Shown piece by piece: positions 45,950-56,000 of a stretch of DNA of 64,000 nucleotides. Each line of letters opens with the position of its first letter. Positions within the stretch are counted from its first letter, which is position 1. This DNA is from Deltaproteobacteria bacterium (GTDB lineage: Bacteria > Myxococcota > Kuafuiibacteriia > Kuafuiibacteriales > Kuafuiibacteriaceae): assembly GCA_020632995.1 (NCBI GenBank), contig JACKEN010000012.1, positions 128,515-192,514 of the forward strand, in the 5' to 3' direction. The translations under genes were made by a program, and so were the position numbers. Below the pieces are notes generated by a model. The model worked only from the letters and a program-made list of their open reading frames with translations. It ran no database searches and was not told the DNA's origin.

Positions 45950-47740
45950 TCAGAAGCTGTAGCGGGCCCGGGTCCAGATCAAGGAGCCGCCCGCGGCGGG
46001 GTCGCCGAACTTGGTGTAGCGGCGGCCGAGCTGCGCAAGCGCGCCTGCCCCGAGCTCGAAGCCACCGCCGAAGTTGTAGTTGAGCTCCGGGAAGATCACG
46101 AGCGAGAAGCCCTCCTTGCTCACCGGGCTCCACTTCGTCTCGACCCGCTGGCGCTGGAGCGGGTCGTAGGTGTCCTCGACGTAGCCGGTGAGGTCCCAGA
46201 TCGTGAAGACGCGGAAGAGGCCGTCGCCCCCCGACCACTTGAAGTCCACGCCGAGCACCAGGTAGTCGCCGATGCTGTTGCGCAGGACCTCGCGGGCGCA
46301 CTTGGTGCCGTCGGGGTTGAGGGGGTTGGCGCAGTTGTTGAGCACGTAGCTGCGGGCGTCGGGGCTCTCGGTGGTGAACTCGGAGGGGAGGAACTCCCGC
46401 AGGCCACCTTGCCGGACCTTCTTGTCGCCTCCCATCCAGTCCCCGGCCCCGACCTCGTCCGCGAGCCCGTGGACCCACATCGCGTTGACGTACCAGTGCT
46501 CGTCGAAGGTGTAGTCCACCCCGAGGGTCCACTTGGCGTAGGGGCGGTCCGAGAGGACCACCGGGCGCTCGCCGCTCCCGTCCACGCTCGGCCCGTTGTA
46601 GTCGTACTCCCTCGCCGGCACCTCGAAGCCCATGAGCGACACCGCGCCCTGCTGGACCTCGATGCGGTACTCGGACGGGAAGTAGACCCCGAGCTCGAAG
46701 CGGTAGCCGAGGGGGCTGATGTCGTCCGAGATCCAGCCGAGCAGGTCGGCCTCGCCCGCCATGTTGAGGCCGGCCACCTGGATGTGCGGGTAGGTCAGGG
46801 TCACCCGGGTGTCGAGCGAGCCCGCGATGCAGTCGGCGTCGTTGTTGGGGTCGCAGCGCGGGTCCATGGTCTGCACCAGGGTGTTGCTCACCGGGAGCGG
46901 GATGTCCGAGCGCCCGTTGTAGTACGACAAGGCCACGTCGTGCTCGCCGAGGTTGAAGGCGAGGCGGAAGGAGAACTGCATGTTCCGCCAGGTGGGCTCG
47001 GGCAGCGCGAGCTCGGTGCCCTGGATCAGGGTCGGGTAGTCGTTGAGCCCCGCGTAGCCCTGCTCGGAGTGGATGCGGCGTCGGAGCGCGGCGTCCACCA
47101 TCGGGAGGCGGTCGGTGGACTTGAGGCCCACCGCGGCCGACTTCGGCAGGAGCGCGGGCTTGAAGAGCGGCACCAGCACACCCGAGAACGTGAACCAGTC
47201 CTCCACCGTGTAGTCGGCTCGCGCCATGAGGTTGGCCTGCTGCACGCCGAAGAGGAGGCGGTCCTCGAGGTCGTCGGCGTTGAGGTTGTTGGTGGGGTTG
47301 AACTGGTCCGCCACGCCCCACGAGACGATCTGCTGACCCACTCGCAGGTCGAGGCCCTCGACGAAGACGTCCGAGCCCTCGAGGTACGCGCTGTGCGCCT
47401 CGAGCCGGTTGGGCTCGACCGTCTCGCGGAACGAGAGATCCTCGAGGTCCTGGCTGCGCGTGAAGCCGGTCCAGACGAAGTCGGCGTCCACCACCCCCTG
47501 GAAGCGATCGTAGCCCGCGTTCACCTTGAGCTTCAGGATGTGCTCGTTGCGCACGAACTCGGACTTCTGGTCGGTGCGGTCGTACCAGGCACCCACCGAC
47601 TTGTCGTCGGGGCGGTACCGGATGTTCGACTGGATCCGTCCACCGAAGTCGAGCTCGAGCTCCGAAGCGGAGGCGGGGGCGGCGAGGGCGGACAACGCGA
47701 GGGCCAAGGTGGAGGTTCGCAGCATGCCGAACGCGCCCAT
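45950..47740 (-). CDS. DUF1302-like outer-membrane beta-barrel protein
   Basis: About 596 residues. A signal peptide follows the start (MLRTSTLALALSALAAPASA), so the ATG at 47740 or 47725 is used; an in-frame ATG at 47812 adds an implausible basic leader. The body shows alternating strands and DUF1302-type phrases: VWTGFTRSQDLEDLSFRETV, LRVGQQIVSWGVADQFNPTN and YTVEDWFTFSGVLVPLFKPA. It ends in TRARYSF, with a terminal phenylalanine. DUF1302 proteins are often encoded with MMPL exporters, as here on the opposite strand. Probably the outer-membrane part of that export route. Confidence 0.85.
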   Translation of the reverse strand: MGAFGMLRTSTLALALSALAAPASASELELDFGGRIQSNIRYRPDDKSVGAWYDRTDQKSEFVRNEHILKLKVNAGYDRFQGVVDADFVWTGFTRSQDLEDLSFRETVEPNRLEAHSAYLEGSDVFVEGLDLRVGQQIVSWGVADQFNPTNNLNADDLEDRLLFGVQQANLMARADYTVEDWFTFSGVLVPLFKPALLPKSAAVGLKSTDRLPMVDAALRRRIHSEQGYAGLNDYPTLIQGTELALPEPTWRNMQFSFRLAFNLGEHDVALSYYNGRSDIPLPVSNTLVQTMDPRCDPNNDADCIAGSLDTRVTLTYPHIQVAGLNMAGEADLLGWISDDISPLGYRFELGVYFPSEYRIEVQQGAVSLMGFEVPAREYDYNGPSVDGSGERPVVLSDRPYAKWTLGVDYTFDEHWYVNAMWVHGLADEVGAGDWMGGDKKVRQGGLREFLPSEFTTESPDARSYVLNNCANPLNPDGTKCAREVLRNSIGDYLVLGVDFKWSGGDGLFRVFTIWDLTGYVEDTYDPLQRQRVETKWSPVSKEGFSLVIFPELNYNFGGGFELGAGALAQLGRRYTKFGDPAAGGSLIWTRARYSF

Positions 47741-47886
47741 ATCATGAGTCGCGCGGCGCTTCCGCAGGCGGGGCTGCGCACCGCACGCAGATCCACCGCG
47801 CTTGGGCGACACCGCCTCACCGGTCGGTTATCCGAGCGGTCGGGAGGCCCGGTTGCCCGGCACCTCGGGTAGATCTAGACCAAGGC

Positions 47887-50427
47887 GTGACCCACAACAG
47901 AGTAGCGAAAGCACATCCCACCCCATCCCACGCGCGGCTGATGGTGATGGGGGCGCTGCTCTGGGCGGGCGTCGGCTGCGCGCCGACGCCCGAGGCCCCG
48001 GCCCGTGGGCAGGAGACCCTGGCCTCGGAGTGGTTCTTCCGTGGCACCCCCAACGGCTGGGGCACCGAGGCGATGAGCGCGGTGAGCGGGGGCCGCTTCG
48101 AGACCTGCCAGACCTTCCAGGGGGGCGACGCGGCGGGCGGGCCGCGTTTCAAGATCGATCGGTACGGGGACTGGTCCCAGAGCTACCCGGCCCAGGACTG
48201 GGGGGTGGCCAACGGGACGTACCGCATCACCTTCGACCCCGCCAACCATGGCATCACGGTGGCCTCGGTGAGCAGCTGCGCGCCCGCGGTCGAGTGGTTC
48301 TTCCGTGGCACCCCGAACCAGTGGGGCACCACCGCGATGACGACGCAAGACGGGTTGACGTACTGCACCCAGCAGGCATTCCAGGGGGGCGACGCGGCGG
48401 GCGGGCCGCGCTTCAAGATCGACCGCTACGGGGACTGGCGGGAGAGCTACCCGGCGCAGGACCAAGGCGTCGCGGCCAACACGACCTTCGATCTGTGCAT
48501 CCACACCGGCACCAAGCAGATCACGGTGACGCCGGTGAGCGGCGGCGGTGGTGGCACGGGCGGCTTCCAGACCCTCGGCGCGGACTACACCCCCGCCGCG
48601 ACCACCTTCGCGCTGTGGTCGCCCGACGCGAGCAACGTCCAGCTCTGGCTCGATGGCCAGCTCCACCCGATGGCCCGCGCGGCGGATCACGACGGCTACA
48701 CCGACGTCTACGCGGTCACCGTGGCCGGCGACCAGCGCCTGAAGCGCTACAACTTCCAGGTCAACGGGGTCACCGTGCGTGACCCCTACGGCAAGATGGT
48801 CGAGCCCAACACCAACCACGACATCGTGATGGACATGGCCCGCACCGCGCTGCCCGAGGGCTGGGCGCCGCGGCCCGCGCTGACCGCGCGCGAGGACGCC
48901 ATCCTCTACGAGGTCCACGTGCGCGACTTCACCATCGACGAGAGCTCGGGGGTCTCGGCCGCCAACCGGGGCAAGTTCCTCGGCATGGTCGAGCACGGCA
49001 CCCGCTACGCGGGGCTCACCACCGGCATCGATCACCTGGTCGAGCTCGGGGTGACCCACGTGCAGATCATGCCGTTCTACGACTTCTCCACCTGCGGGGA
49101 CGTCAACGACACCACCTGCTACAACTGGGGCTACGACCCTCGGAACTACAACGTGCCCGAGGAGCGCTACTCGCTGACCCCCTTCGACTACGAGAACCGG
49201 GTGCTCGAGCTCAAGCGCATGGTCAACGAGCTCCACAAGGCGGGCATCCGGGTGGTGATGGACGTGGTCTACAACCACACCTACAGCAAGGAGACCTTCC
49301 AGGCGATCACCGGCCGCTACTACACCCCGACCGACCTGTCGGGGACGGGGAATTCGATCGACGCCGACGTGCCCATGGTCAGCCGCATGATCCGCGACTC
49401 CCTCGAGTACTGGGTGCGCGAGTACCACATCGACGGCTTCCGCTTCGACCTCATCGGCATCTTCGACTACGACGACGTGGGCGACTGGGGCCGGCACATC
49501 AACGCCACCTTCCCGGGCGAGAACATCCTGATGTACGGCGAGCCCTGGAACGGCTTCGCCTCCGACCCCCGCGAGCTCGACCGCGTCCGCCTCGGCACCA
49601 TCGCGCGCATCCACGACGCCCACGTCGGCGTGTTCAACCCGAAGTTCCGTGAGGCGCTCAAGGGCCAGAACGACAACGGGGGTTGCAACTCCGGCGACTG
49701 CTTCGCGTTCAACAGCAACCCGGACACCTGGCGCATCCAGGTGGGCAGCCGCGGGGGCATCCGCTACGCCAACGACCCCTACGCGCCGATCGACACCTGG
49801 GACCCGATGTTCGCGGCCGACCCCGAGCAGGCGATCAACTACGTGTCGGCCCACGACAACCTCACGCTGCGCGACAAGATCCTGCTCTGGGCCAACGGAC
49901 AGGGGATCGCGCGCTCCAGCGGCTACCTGCGGCGCATCCAGCAGTTCGCCAACGGGGTGGTGCTGACCAGCCAGGGCATCCCGTTCCTCCACGGTGGGGT
50001 GGAGATGCTGCGGGACAAGCAGGGCAACGCGAACAGCTACAACGCGGGCGACAGCATCAACAAGTACCGCTGGCAGTGGAAAGAGAGCAACGCGGACATC
50101 GTGAGCTACTACCGCGACGTGATCGCCATGCGCCGCGCGCACCCCGGGTTCCGGCTCAACACCTGGGACGAGATCAACCAGAACGTGGTGACCACGCGCC
50201 CGCAGTATGGGGTGGTGGTGAACCGCATCAACGGGGCGGCCAACCAGGACAGCTGGCGCGACATCATCGTCATCTACAACAGCGCCAACAACTACACCTA
50301 CCCGCTGCCGCCCGGGACCTGGAAGGTCGCGATGGAGCGCTCCGATCCGAGCGCAGGCAACGGCCGTCAGGTGGCCGGCTCGGTGGTGGCGGAGGGCACC
50401 GCGGTCACCGTCCTCTATCAGGAGTAG
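47887..50427 (+). CDS. pulA: Lipoprotein type I pullulanase (GH13)
   Basis: An 846-residue starch-debranching enzyme. A lipoprotein signal ends at WAGVGC near residue 31, so it is anchored at the surface or periplasm. Two copies of a domain of about 75 residues follow (EWFFRGTPNGWGTEAM and EWFFRGTPNQWGTTAM), which look like starch-binding or SusE-type modules. A CBM48-like domain comes next, then the GH13 barrel. The type I pullulanase motif YNWGYDP is near 412. Catalytic residues are D521 (DGFRFD), E552 (YGEPW) and D657 (SAHDN). The GTG at 47887 has AAGG just upstream. It appears monocistronic. Confidence 0.92.
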   Translation: MTHNRVAKAHPTPSHARLMVMGALLWAGVGCAPTPEAPARGQETLASEWFFRGTPNGWGTEAMSAVSGGRFETCQTFQGGDAAGGPRFKIDRYGDWSQSYPAQDWGVANGTYRITFDPANHGITVASVSSCAPAVEWFFRGTPNQWGTTAMTTQDGLTYCTQQAFQGGDAAGGPRFKIDRYGDWRESYPAQDQGVAANTTFDLCIHTGTKQITVTPVSGGGGGTGGFQTLGADYTPAATTFALWSPDASNVQLWLDGQLHPMARAADHDGYTDVYAVTVAGDQRLKRYNFQVNGVTVRDPYGKMVEPNTNHDIVMDMARTALPEGWAPRPALTAREDAILYEVHVRDFTIDESSGVSAANRGKFLGMVEHGTRYAGLTTGIDHLVELGVTHVQIMPFYDFSTCGDVNDTTCYNWGYDPRNYNVPEERYSLTPFDYENRVLELKRMVNELHKAGIRVVMDVVYNHTYSKETFQAITGRYYTPTDLSGTGNSIDADVPMVSRMIRDSLEYWVREYHIDGFRFDLIGIFDYDDVGDWGRHINATFPGENILMYGEPWNGFASDPRELDRVRLGTIARIHDAHVGVFNPKFREALKGQNDNGGCNSGDCFAFNSNPDTWRIQVGSRGGIRYANDPYAPIDTWDPMFAADPEQAINYVSAHDNLTLRDKILLWANGQGIARSSGYLRRIQQFANGVVLTSQGIPFLHGGVEMLRDKQGNANSYNAGDSINKYRWQWKESNADIVSYYRDVIAMRRAHPGFRLNTWDEINQNVVTTRPQYGVVVNRINGAANQDSWRDIIVIYNSANNYTYPLPPGTWKVAMERSDPSAGNGRQVAGSVVAEGTAVTVLYQE

Positions 50428-51271
50428 TCGTCTCCGCGCGGAGCTCGTCCAGCAGGCCCTGCATCGCGCGCCGGGTGGCGAGGTCGAGGTCCATCACCGC
50501 CGCCTCCGGGGGCTCGCCCGTGCCACGCCAGGTCGGCGCGATCGCCTCGCCGATCCGATAGCGCAAGGTGGTGGGGGGCGGGATGTGCGGCCATGGGCCC
50601 ACCGCCAGGCCCCACGGGAGTGAGAGGTGGATGGGGAAGATGTTTGCCCGCGCCACCTGGCGCAGGCCGAGCATCTGGGCGATCCGGCGGCCGCGGCTGA
50701 GCACGATCAGGGTCTCGTGCGCCCCCGCGTTCGCCACCGGTACGATCGGGACCCCCGCCCGCAAGGCGAGCTTCGCGTAGCCTGTGCGGCCCCCGAAGCA
50801 GACCTGGTAGCGCATCGAGTAGGGCCGCCACACGTCCTGGTCCCCGCCCGGCATCACCAGCACGTCGCGCCGCCACTCGGTGAGGGCCCGTCGCGCGACC
50901 TCGGGCTCCCCCCGCAGCAACCCCCGCTGGCCGAAGTACTCGCCGGTGGCCCGGGTGGCGAGGATCATCTCGTGGGCCAGCACGTGGAGCGGGCGCTGGT
51001 AGCCGAAGTGCCGGTACCAGGCCATCGCCCAGCCCCAGGCATCGGGCACCGTGGTGCCGCCGGAGTGGTTGGCCACCACCAGCACCGGGCTGGGCGGGAC
51101 GTGCTCCCAGCCGTGCACGTGGAGCGGGAAGTAGCGGTGCTCCCCGAACATGAAGTCCAGCTTGCGCAACGTGCCCTGCACCGCCTCGGGCCGGAACTCG
51201 TCGGGCGAGGTGCCCCAGGGGAGCTCGTCCCGGCCGTAGATGCGCTGGATGAGGCGTCCCTTCACCCCCAT
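50405..51271 (-). CDS. Lysophospholipid acyltransferase (PlsC-like) family protein
   Basis: A 288-residue acyltransferase-fold protein. The substrate motif reads VVANHSGGTTVPDAW, where the spacing between His and Asp is longer than the usual HX4D. Block III-like VMPGGDQDVWRPY and block IV-like AGVPIVPVANAGAHE follow, resembling the myxobacterial and actinobacterial diacylglycerol-type branch. The ATG at 51271 lies 8 bases after the kinase gene stop. It is the last gene of a three-gene minus-strand unit and slightly overlaps the convergent pullulanase gene. Substrate unknown. Confidence 0.8.
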   Translation of the reverse strand: MGVKGRLIQRIYGRDELPWGTSPDEFRPEAVQGTLRKLDFMFGEHRYFPLHVHGWEHVPPSPVLVVANHSGGTTVPDAWGWAMAWYRHFGYQRPLHVLAHEMILATRATGEYFGQRGLLRGEPEVARRALTEWRRDVLVMPGGDQDVWRPYSMRYQVCFGGRTGYAKLALRAGVPIVPVANAGAHETLIVLSRGRRIAQMLGLRQVARANIFPIHLSLPWGLAVGPWPHIPPPTTLRYRIGEAIAPTWRGTGEPPEAAVMDLDLATRRAMQGLLDELRAETTTPDRGR

Positions 51272-51279
51272 GGCGCGCC

Positions 51280-53031
51280 TCAGGGGGGCGTGGTGGCGTC
51301 CAGCGGGAGCTGGACGGTGAAGGTGGAGCCCACCCCGACCTCGCTCTGCACGTCGATGCGGCCCCGGTGCTCCTCGACGATCCGGTGCACGATGGAGAGC
51401 CCCAGCCCGGTGCCCACGCCGACCCCCTTGGTGGTGAAGCCGGGGTCGAAGATCTTCGCGAGGTGCTGGGGCGCGATGCCGCACCCGGTGTCCCGCACCC
51501 GCACCACGATCGCGCCGGGCAGGCTCTTCACCTCGAGGTAGATGTGACCCTCACCCTCGATCGACTGGATCGCGTTCACGATGAGGTTCATGAACACCTG
51601 GTTGAGCTGGTTGGGGTAGCAGGCCAGCTCGGGGACCGCCTCGAACTCCTTGTGGATCTCGACCCGGCCGCGCAGCTCGTGTTGCACGAGCCGCAGGGTG
51701 TTCTCGAGCTCCGCCACCAGGTCGACCTTGCCGCGCTCGCTCTGGTCGAGCCGGGCGAAGCGGCGGAGGCTGTCCACGATGCCGTCGATGCGCGCGATCG
51801 CCTGGTGGTTGACGTCGAGGAGCTGCCCCATGCTCTCGACCAGCTTGTCGCGGCGCTCCGCCTCGGCCTCGGGGAGCCGCTCCAGGGAGCGCTGGAGCAC
51901 CTGGTTGTTGCTCTTCATCGCGCCGAGCGGGGTGTTGATCTCGTGCGCCACTCCGGCCACCAGGTTGCCGAGCGAGGCCATCTTCTCGGTCTGCACCAGC
52001 TTCACCTGGGCCTTCTTCAGCTCGTCCGCGAAGCGCTCCGCCTTGCGCTGGGCCCGGGTCTCCGCCGTCACGTCGGTCAGCGTGACGATGAACTCGTCCG
52101 CGCCCGGCACCGGCTTGTAGTTCACGGTGAAGAAGCGCCCGTGGGCCTCGTAGCTCGAGACCATCTGGGTGTGCGAGACCGCGGTGGCCTCGGGGATGCG
52201 GTCCTTGAAGCCGGGTGGGAGGTAGTCCTTGATGTCGCGATCGGGCGCGCCCACCTTGCGCGCGTAGTGCAGGGCGGCGGGGTTCGCCCAGAGCAGCTCG
52301 CCCGAGAGGTGAAAGCGCATCGTGGGCACCGGGCTCACCTCGGCCACGTCCGCCACCTCGGCCAGCTTCTCGCGCAGGCGCTCGCGCTCCGCCCGCACCC
52401 GGGCGATGTGGGCCCGGTGTTGGTAGAGCACGCCGGAGAGCACCGCGCCGGTGGCGGTGAGCACCAGCATCGGCACGGTGCCGGCGAGCAGGCGCGAGGC
52501 CCGCTCGTCCGTGCCGACGTGCGAGGCGGGGTAGAGGGCGTTGATCCCGACGAAGACCACGGTGAGCACCAGGCCCAGCGCGAGGGCCTCGCGAGGTCGG
52601 AACGGGGCCACCGCGATGACGAGCAGGAACGTCACCACGGCCGAGGTCATCGGGCCGTCCTCGCGCACCAGGAGCTCCTGCCGGATGAGGAGGGACGCGC
52701 TCAGCACCGCGAACACGAAGAGCACGGTCCGGCCCTGGGCCGGGGTGGTGACCCGCTTCGCGAGCAGGAACACCGTGATCCCCAGGATGATGGAGCTGAC
52801 GCTGGTGGCGTCGGTCACCGAGCGCACCGCGGCGGGGAACACCGCCACGTGGGCGAGGTCGGCGACCTGCAGGCTGAGGAAGCCCGAGAGGGGGAGGATG
52901 ATGCTCACCACCCCCAGCACCTGCATCGCCTGCTGGAACTGGTCGCGCAACTCGACCTGCACCTGTGAGGCGCTGTCCTCGGTGGGGAAGAGGAGCTCTC
53001 GCACCCCTGGCCGCTGGGTCTTGGAGGTCAC
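51280..53031 (-). CDS. Membrane sensor histidine kinase with PAS domain
   Basis: A 583-residue kinase. Six hydrophobic helices occupy about residues 35-215 with no large outside domain, so it probably senses something in or near the membrane. A PAS domain follows (SPVPTMRFHLSGELLWANPA). The H box is VAGVAHEINTPLGAM, the N box NQLNQVFMNLIVNAIQSI, G1 DTGCGIA and G2 GVGTGLGLSI. The GTG start overlaps the stop of the pseudo-subtilase gene (GTGA). No response regulator gene is adjacent, so its partner lies elsewhere. Confidence 0.93.
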   Translation of the reverse strand: MTSKTQRPGVRELLFPTEDSASQVQVELRDQFQQAMQVLGVVSIILPLSGFLSLQVADLAHVAVFPAAVRSVTDATSVSSIILGITVFLLAKRVTTPAQGRTVLFVFAVLSASLLIRQELLVREDGPMTSAVVTFLLVIAVAPFRPREALALGLVLTVVFVGINALYPASHVGTDERASRLLAGTVPMLVLTATGAVLSGVLYQHRAHIARVRAERERLREKLAEVADVAEVSPVPTMRFHLSGELLWANPAALHYARKVGAPDRDIKDYLPPGFKDRIPEATAVSHTQMVSSYEAHGRFFTVNYKPVPGADEFIVTLTDVTAETRAQRKAERFADELKKAQVKLVQTEKMASLGNLVAGVAHEINTPLGAMKSNNQVLQRSLERLPEAEAERRDKLVESMGQLLDVNHQAIARIDGIVDSLRRFARLDQSERGKVDLVAELENTLRLVQHELRGRVEIHKEFEAVPELACYPNQLNQVFMNLIVNAIQSIEGEGHIYLEVKSLPGAIVVRVRDTGCGIAPQHLAKIFDPGFTTKGVGVGTGLGLSIVHRIVEEHRGRIDVQSEVGVGSTFTVQLPLDATTPP

Positions 53032-56000
53032 CGCTGCCGCCTCCTCGAGGTGCTAGCAGCCCCCCCGACGAACGCCAAGAGGAGCAGCCCCGTCCACTCG
53101 CCGCCCTCCTGGTGGCAGGTGCAGCCGCCGTCGTCCAGGACGCGGCCCGGGGCGCGGAGCTGGTCCGCGTCGGCGGTGCTCTGGAGCCCACCGCGCGCTC
53201 CGCCCCAGCCGATCCGGGTGTCGGTCGGGGTGGGGAGCCGCCAGGCCCAGACCATGCCGCGGCGGGTGGCCACCACCAGCTCGAGGAGGCCATCGCCGTC
53301 GAGGTCGCCCACCGCGAGCGGACCCACCACCGGGTCCCCGGTGACCTTGGGGAAGCCGCGGGCCAGCCGGCCCCCCGCCGCGGTGGCCCAGATCCGACCC
53401 TGGTCGTCGGCGAAGATCACGTCCGGGCGATCGTCCCCGTCCGCGTCCACCACCACCGGCTCGGCCGGGCTCCCCGCCGCCGCCGGCCCCAACTGCGCGC
53501 GCACCTCGCCGCTCGGCACCGCGAGCGCGGCGCGGACGTCCACCGGCGCGGCCGAGGGATCGAGCCCCTCGAGCTGGCCCTCGGGCGCCACCGAGGCGAC
53601 GAGGTCGGTGGGCCCGTCCCGCACCACCGCCGCCGCCGCGAGCGGGGTCTGCCAGGCCCGCGCCTCGAGCGGGGTCGGCTCGCCGTCGGGGGCGAACGCG
53701 GTGATCGGCCCGCCCCACGCCGCCACCACCGCCCGCCGACCCCCGAGGGTGCCCATCAGCACCGGGGCGGGGAGGAGGGCGGCGAAGAGCCCGCGGGGGG
53801 TCAGAGCCTCCAGCGCGCGGCCCTCCACCGCCTCTTCGGCGGCGAGATCGAGGCGCCACACCGAGCCCGAGGTGGCGGCCCAGACCGCGCCCGCCGCCCC
53901 CACCGCGGGCGCCCCCGGCGGGCCGCCGAGATCCCACGCGGCGCCGACGTCCGCTCCGTCGGGCCCGAGCCGGACCAGGCGTCGGTGCCCGTCGCTCGCG
54001 AGCAGGAAGGCTTGCGCGCCGCTCTGGGTGAGGGCCACCGCCGCGGTGACGCCGGCCGGGGCCTCGGGCGCCCGGGCCGCACCCTCGTGGAGGACGCGAG
54101 GAAAGCCAGCCTGCACCGCACCGAGGGGGCCGAAGGCCAACACCTGGGCGTCGGCGTTCACCGTCACCAGGAGGGAGGCGTCGTCGGGCCCCAGCGCGCC
54201 GGCCGAGACCGGGGCGAGGAGGGGGGCGGGCGCCTCCGGATCGAGCCGCCCGTCGAGGAAGGCAGGGACGAGGGGGTGCTCCGCGATCACGCTCGCGCGC
54301 GGCCCGTGCACCGGGAACCCGTCGAGGGCCGCGCCGCGGGCGTCCAGGGCGTACAGGGCGCCGTCCGCGGCGGGCACGAGCAAGGCAGCTTGCCCTGGGC
54401 GGAGGGGGGCCACCCGCGCCCCGCCCACCGAGCCGCCCGGGAGCGTCACCGGGAAGGCGGGGAGGACGTCGAGGTCGCGGTGCACGTGCACCACCCGGCG
54501 CACGATGGTGCTGGCGCCGTCGGGGGCGTCCTCGCGCAACCTGACCTGCAGCACCAGCTCGGTCTCGTAGGGCGAGGTGGGGTCTCGGCTCAGGCTGCTG
54601 AGGGGGAAGGTGGCGTCGGCCCGGCGATCCTCGCCCTCCGCCATCGTGCCCGAGGCCACCACCTCGAGCGCGTCGGCCTCGGGGGTCGCCCCCGCCGCGA
54701 CCTCCACCGTCCACGCGAGCGCGGTGTGGCGGCTCCGGCTCGCCGCGAGGCGCGCCACCCCCGGCGCGCCCGCGCTCGGATCCAGCACCGCGCCCTGCAT
54801 CGGATCGAGGAGGACCACGTGGGGCGGGATGCGCCGCCGCACCACCGCGTCCACCGCGGCTCGGGCGTCGACCCGGCCCCAGCCGGTGGCGGGGTCCCAG
54901 CCCGGCGCGTCGAGGTCGGTGGCGGCGCCGCGCAGGATGGACCACAGCTCCCCCGGGGTGAGGCCGGGGGTGAGCGCGGGGTGCTTCGCCCCGTCCCCGC
55001 GGGCCGCGGCGAGGGTCAGGCCCGCCACCCCCGCCACGAGGGCCGCGGCCGCGTCATCGCAGCGCCCGGGGGCCACCACGTGGAGCCAGGGGCCGGTGTT
55101 GGCGCAGGGATCCGGGGCGGCCTGCCGGGTGGCCCGGGTGCGGGCGGCGCGGTCGTGACCGACCGTGCCCACCACCAGCACCTTGTCCTCGGGCCAGGGG
55201 GCGGGGGCGAGGTGGGTCGGCCCGACGCCGGCCGAGGCCACCACGAGGGTCCCTGCGTCGAAGGCCAGGTCGACGGCCTGGGCGAGGAGCGGGCTGGCCC
55301 CGAGCACCGCGGGGCTCACCAGGGCGACCGGGGCCTTCTGCTCCGCCGCGTAGGCGAGGGCCATCGCCACCCGGTCCGAGCCGGCGAGGCCGCGCGCCGC
55401 CACCCGGAGGGCGAGGGCGGTGCAGCGCGGGCACACCCCGGCGCTGCCGACCCCGTCGTTCGCGGTGGCCACCACCCGGCGGGCCTCCGCCGCGCCAGCG
55501 GGGCTGGTGGGGTCGTTGTCGTCCTCCAGGAAGTCCCAGCCCGCGATGTCGTCGACGTAGCCGTTCGCGTCGCCGTCCTCGCCGTCGGCGAAGATGCGCA
55601 GGATGTCTTGCGCGTCGAGGAGCCCGTTGCCGTTGGTGTCGCCGAGGTCCATGCGCCCGAGGAGCCGTGCGTCGCGCACCGTGCCGAGCGTGGGGGCGGT
55701 GGTGCCGGTGGCGGAGGTGAAGTCGAGCACGGTGAAGGCGCCGTCGCCGTTCACGTCGTGGCTCGCCGCGGGCACGCCGACGTCGGGGATCGGGAGCTCG
55801 CCCGCGTTCAGGACGAAGTGGGCCGCGACCTCACGGTCGGCCAGGTCGGGCCCCTCGCCGACCAGGGCGACGGTCACCGAAGGGTGCCCGGTGGTGACGA
55901 GCCAGGCCCGGTCCGCCGCGATCCCGGACCCGAGCGGCACCTCGGCCTCCACGAGCTGGGGGGTGCAGGCGGGGGTGAAGCTGTACAGGCCCAGCTGGCC

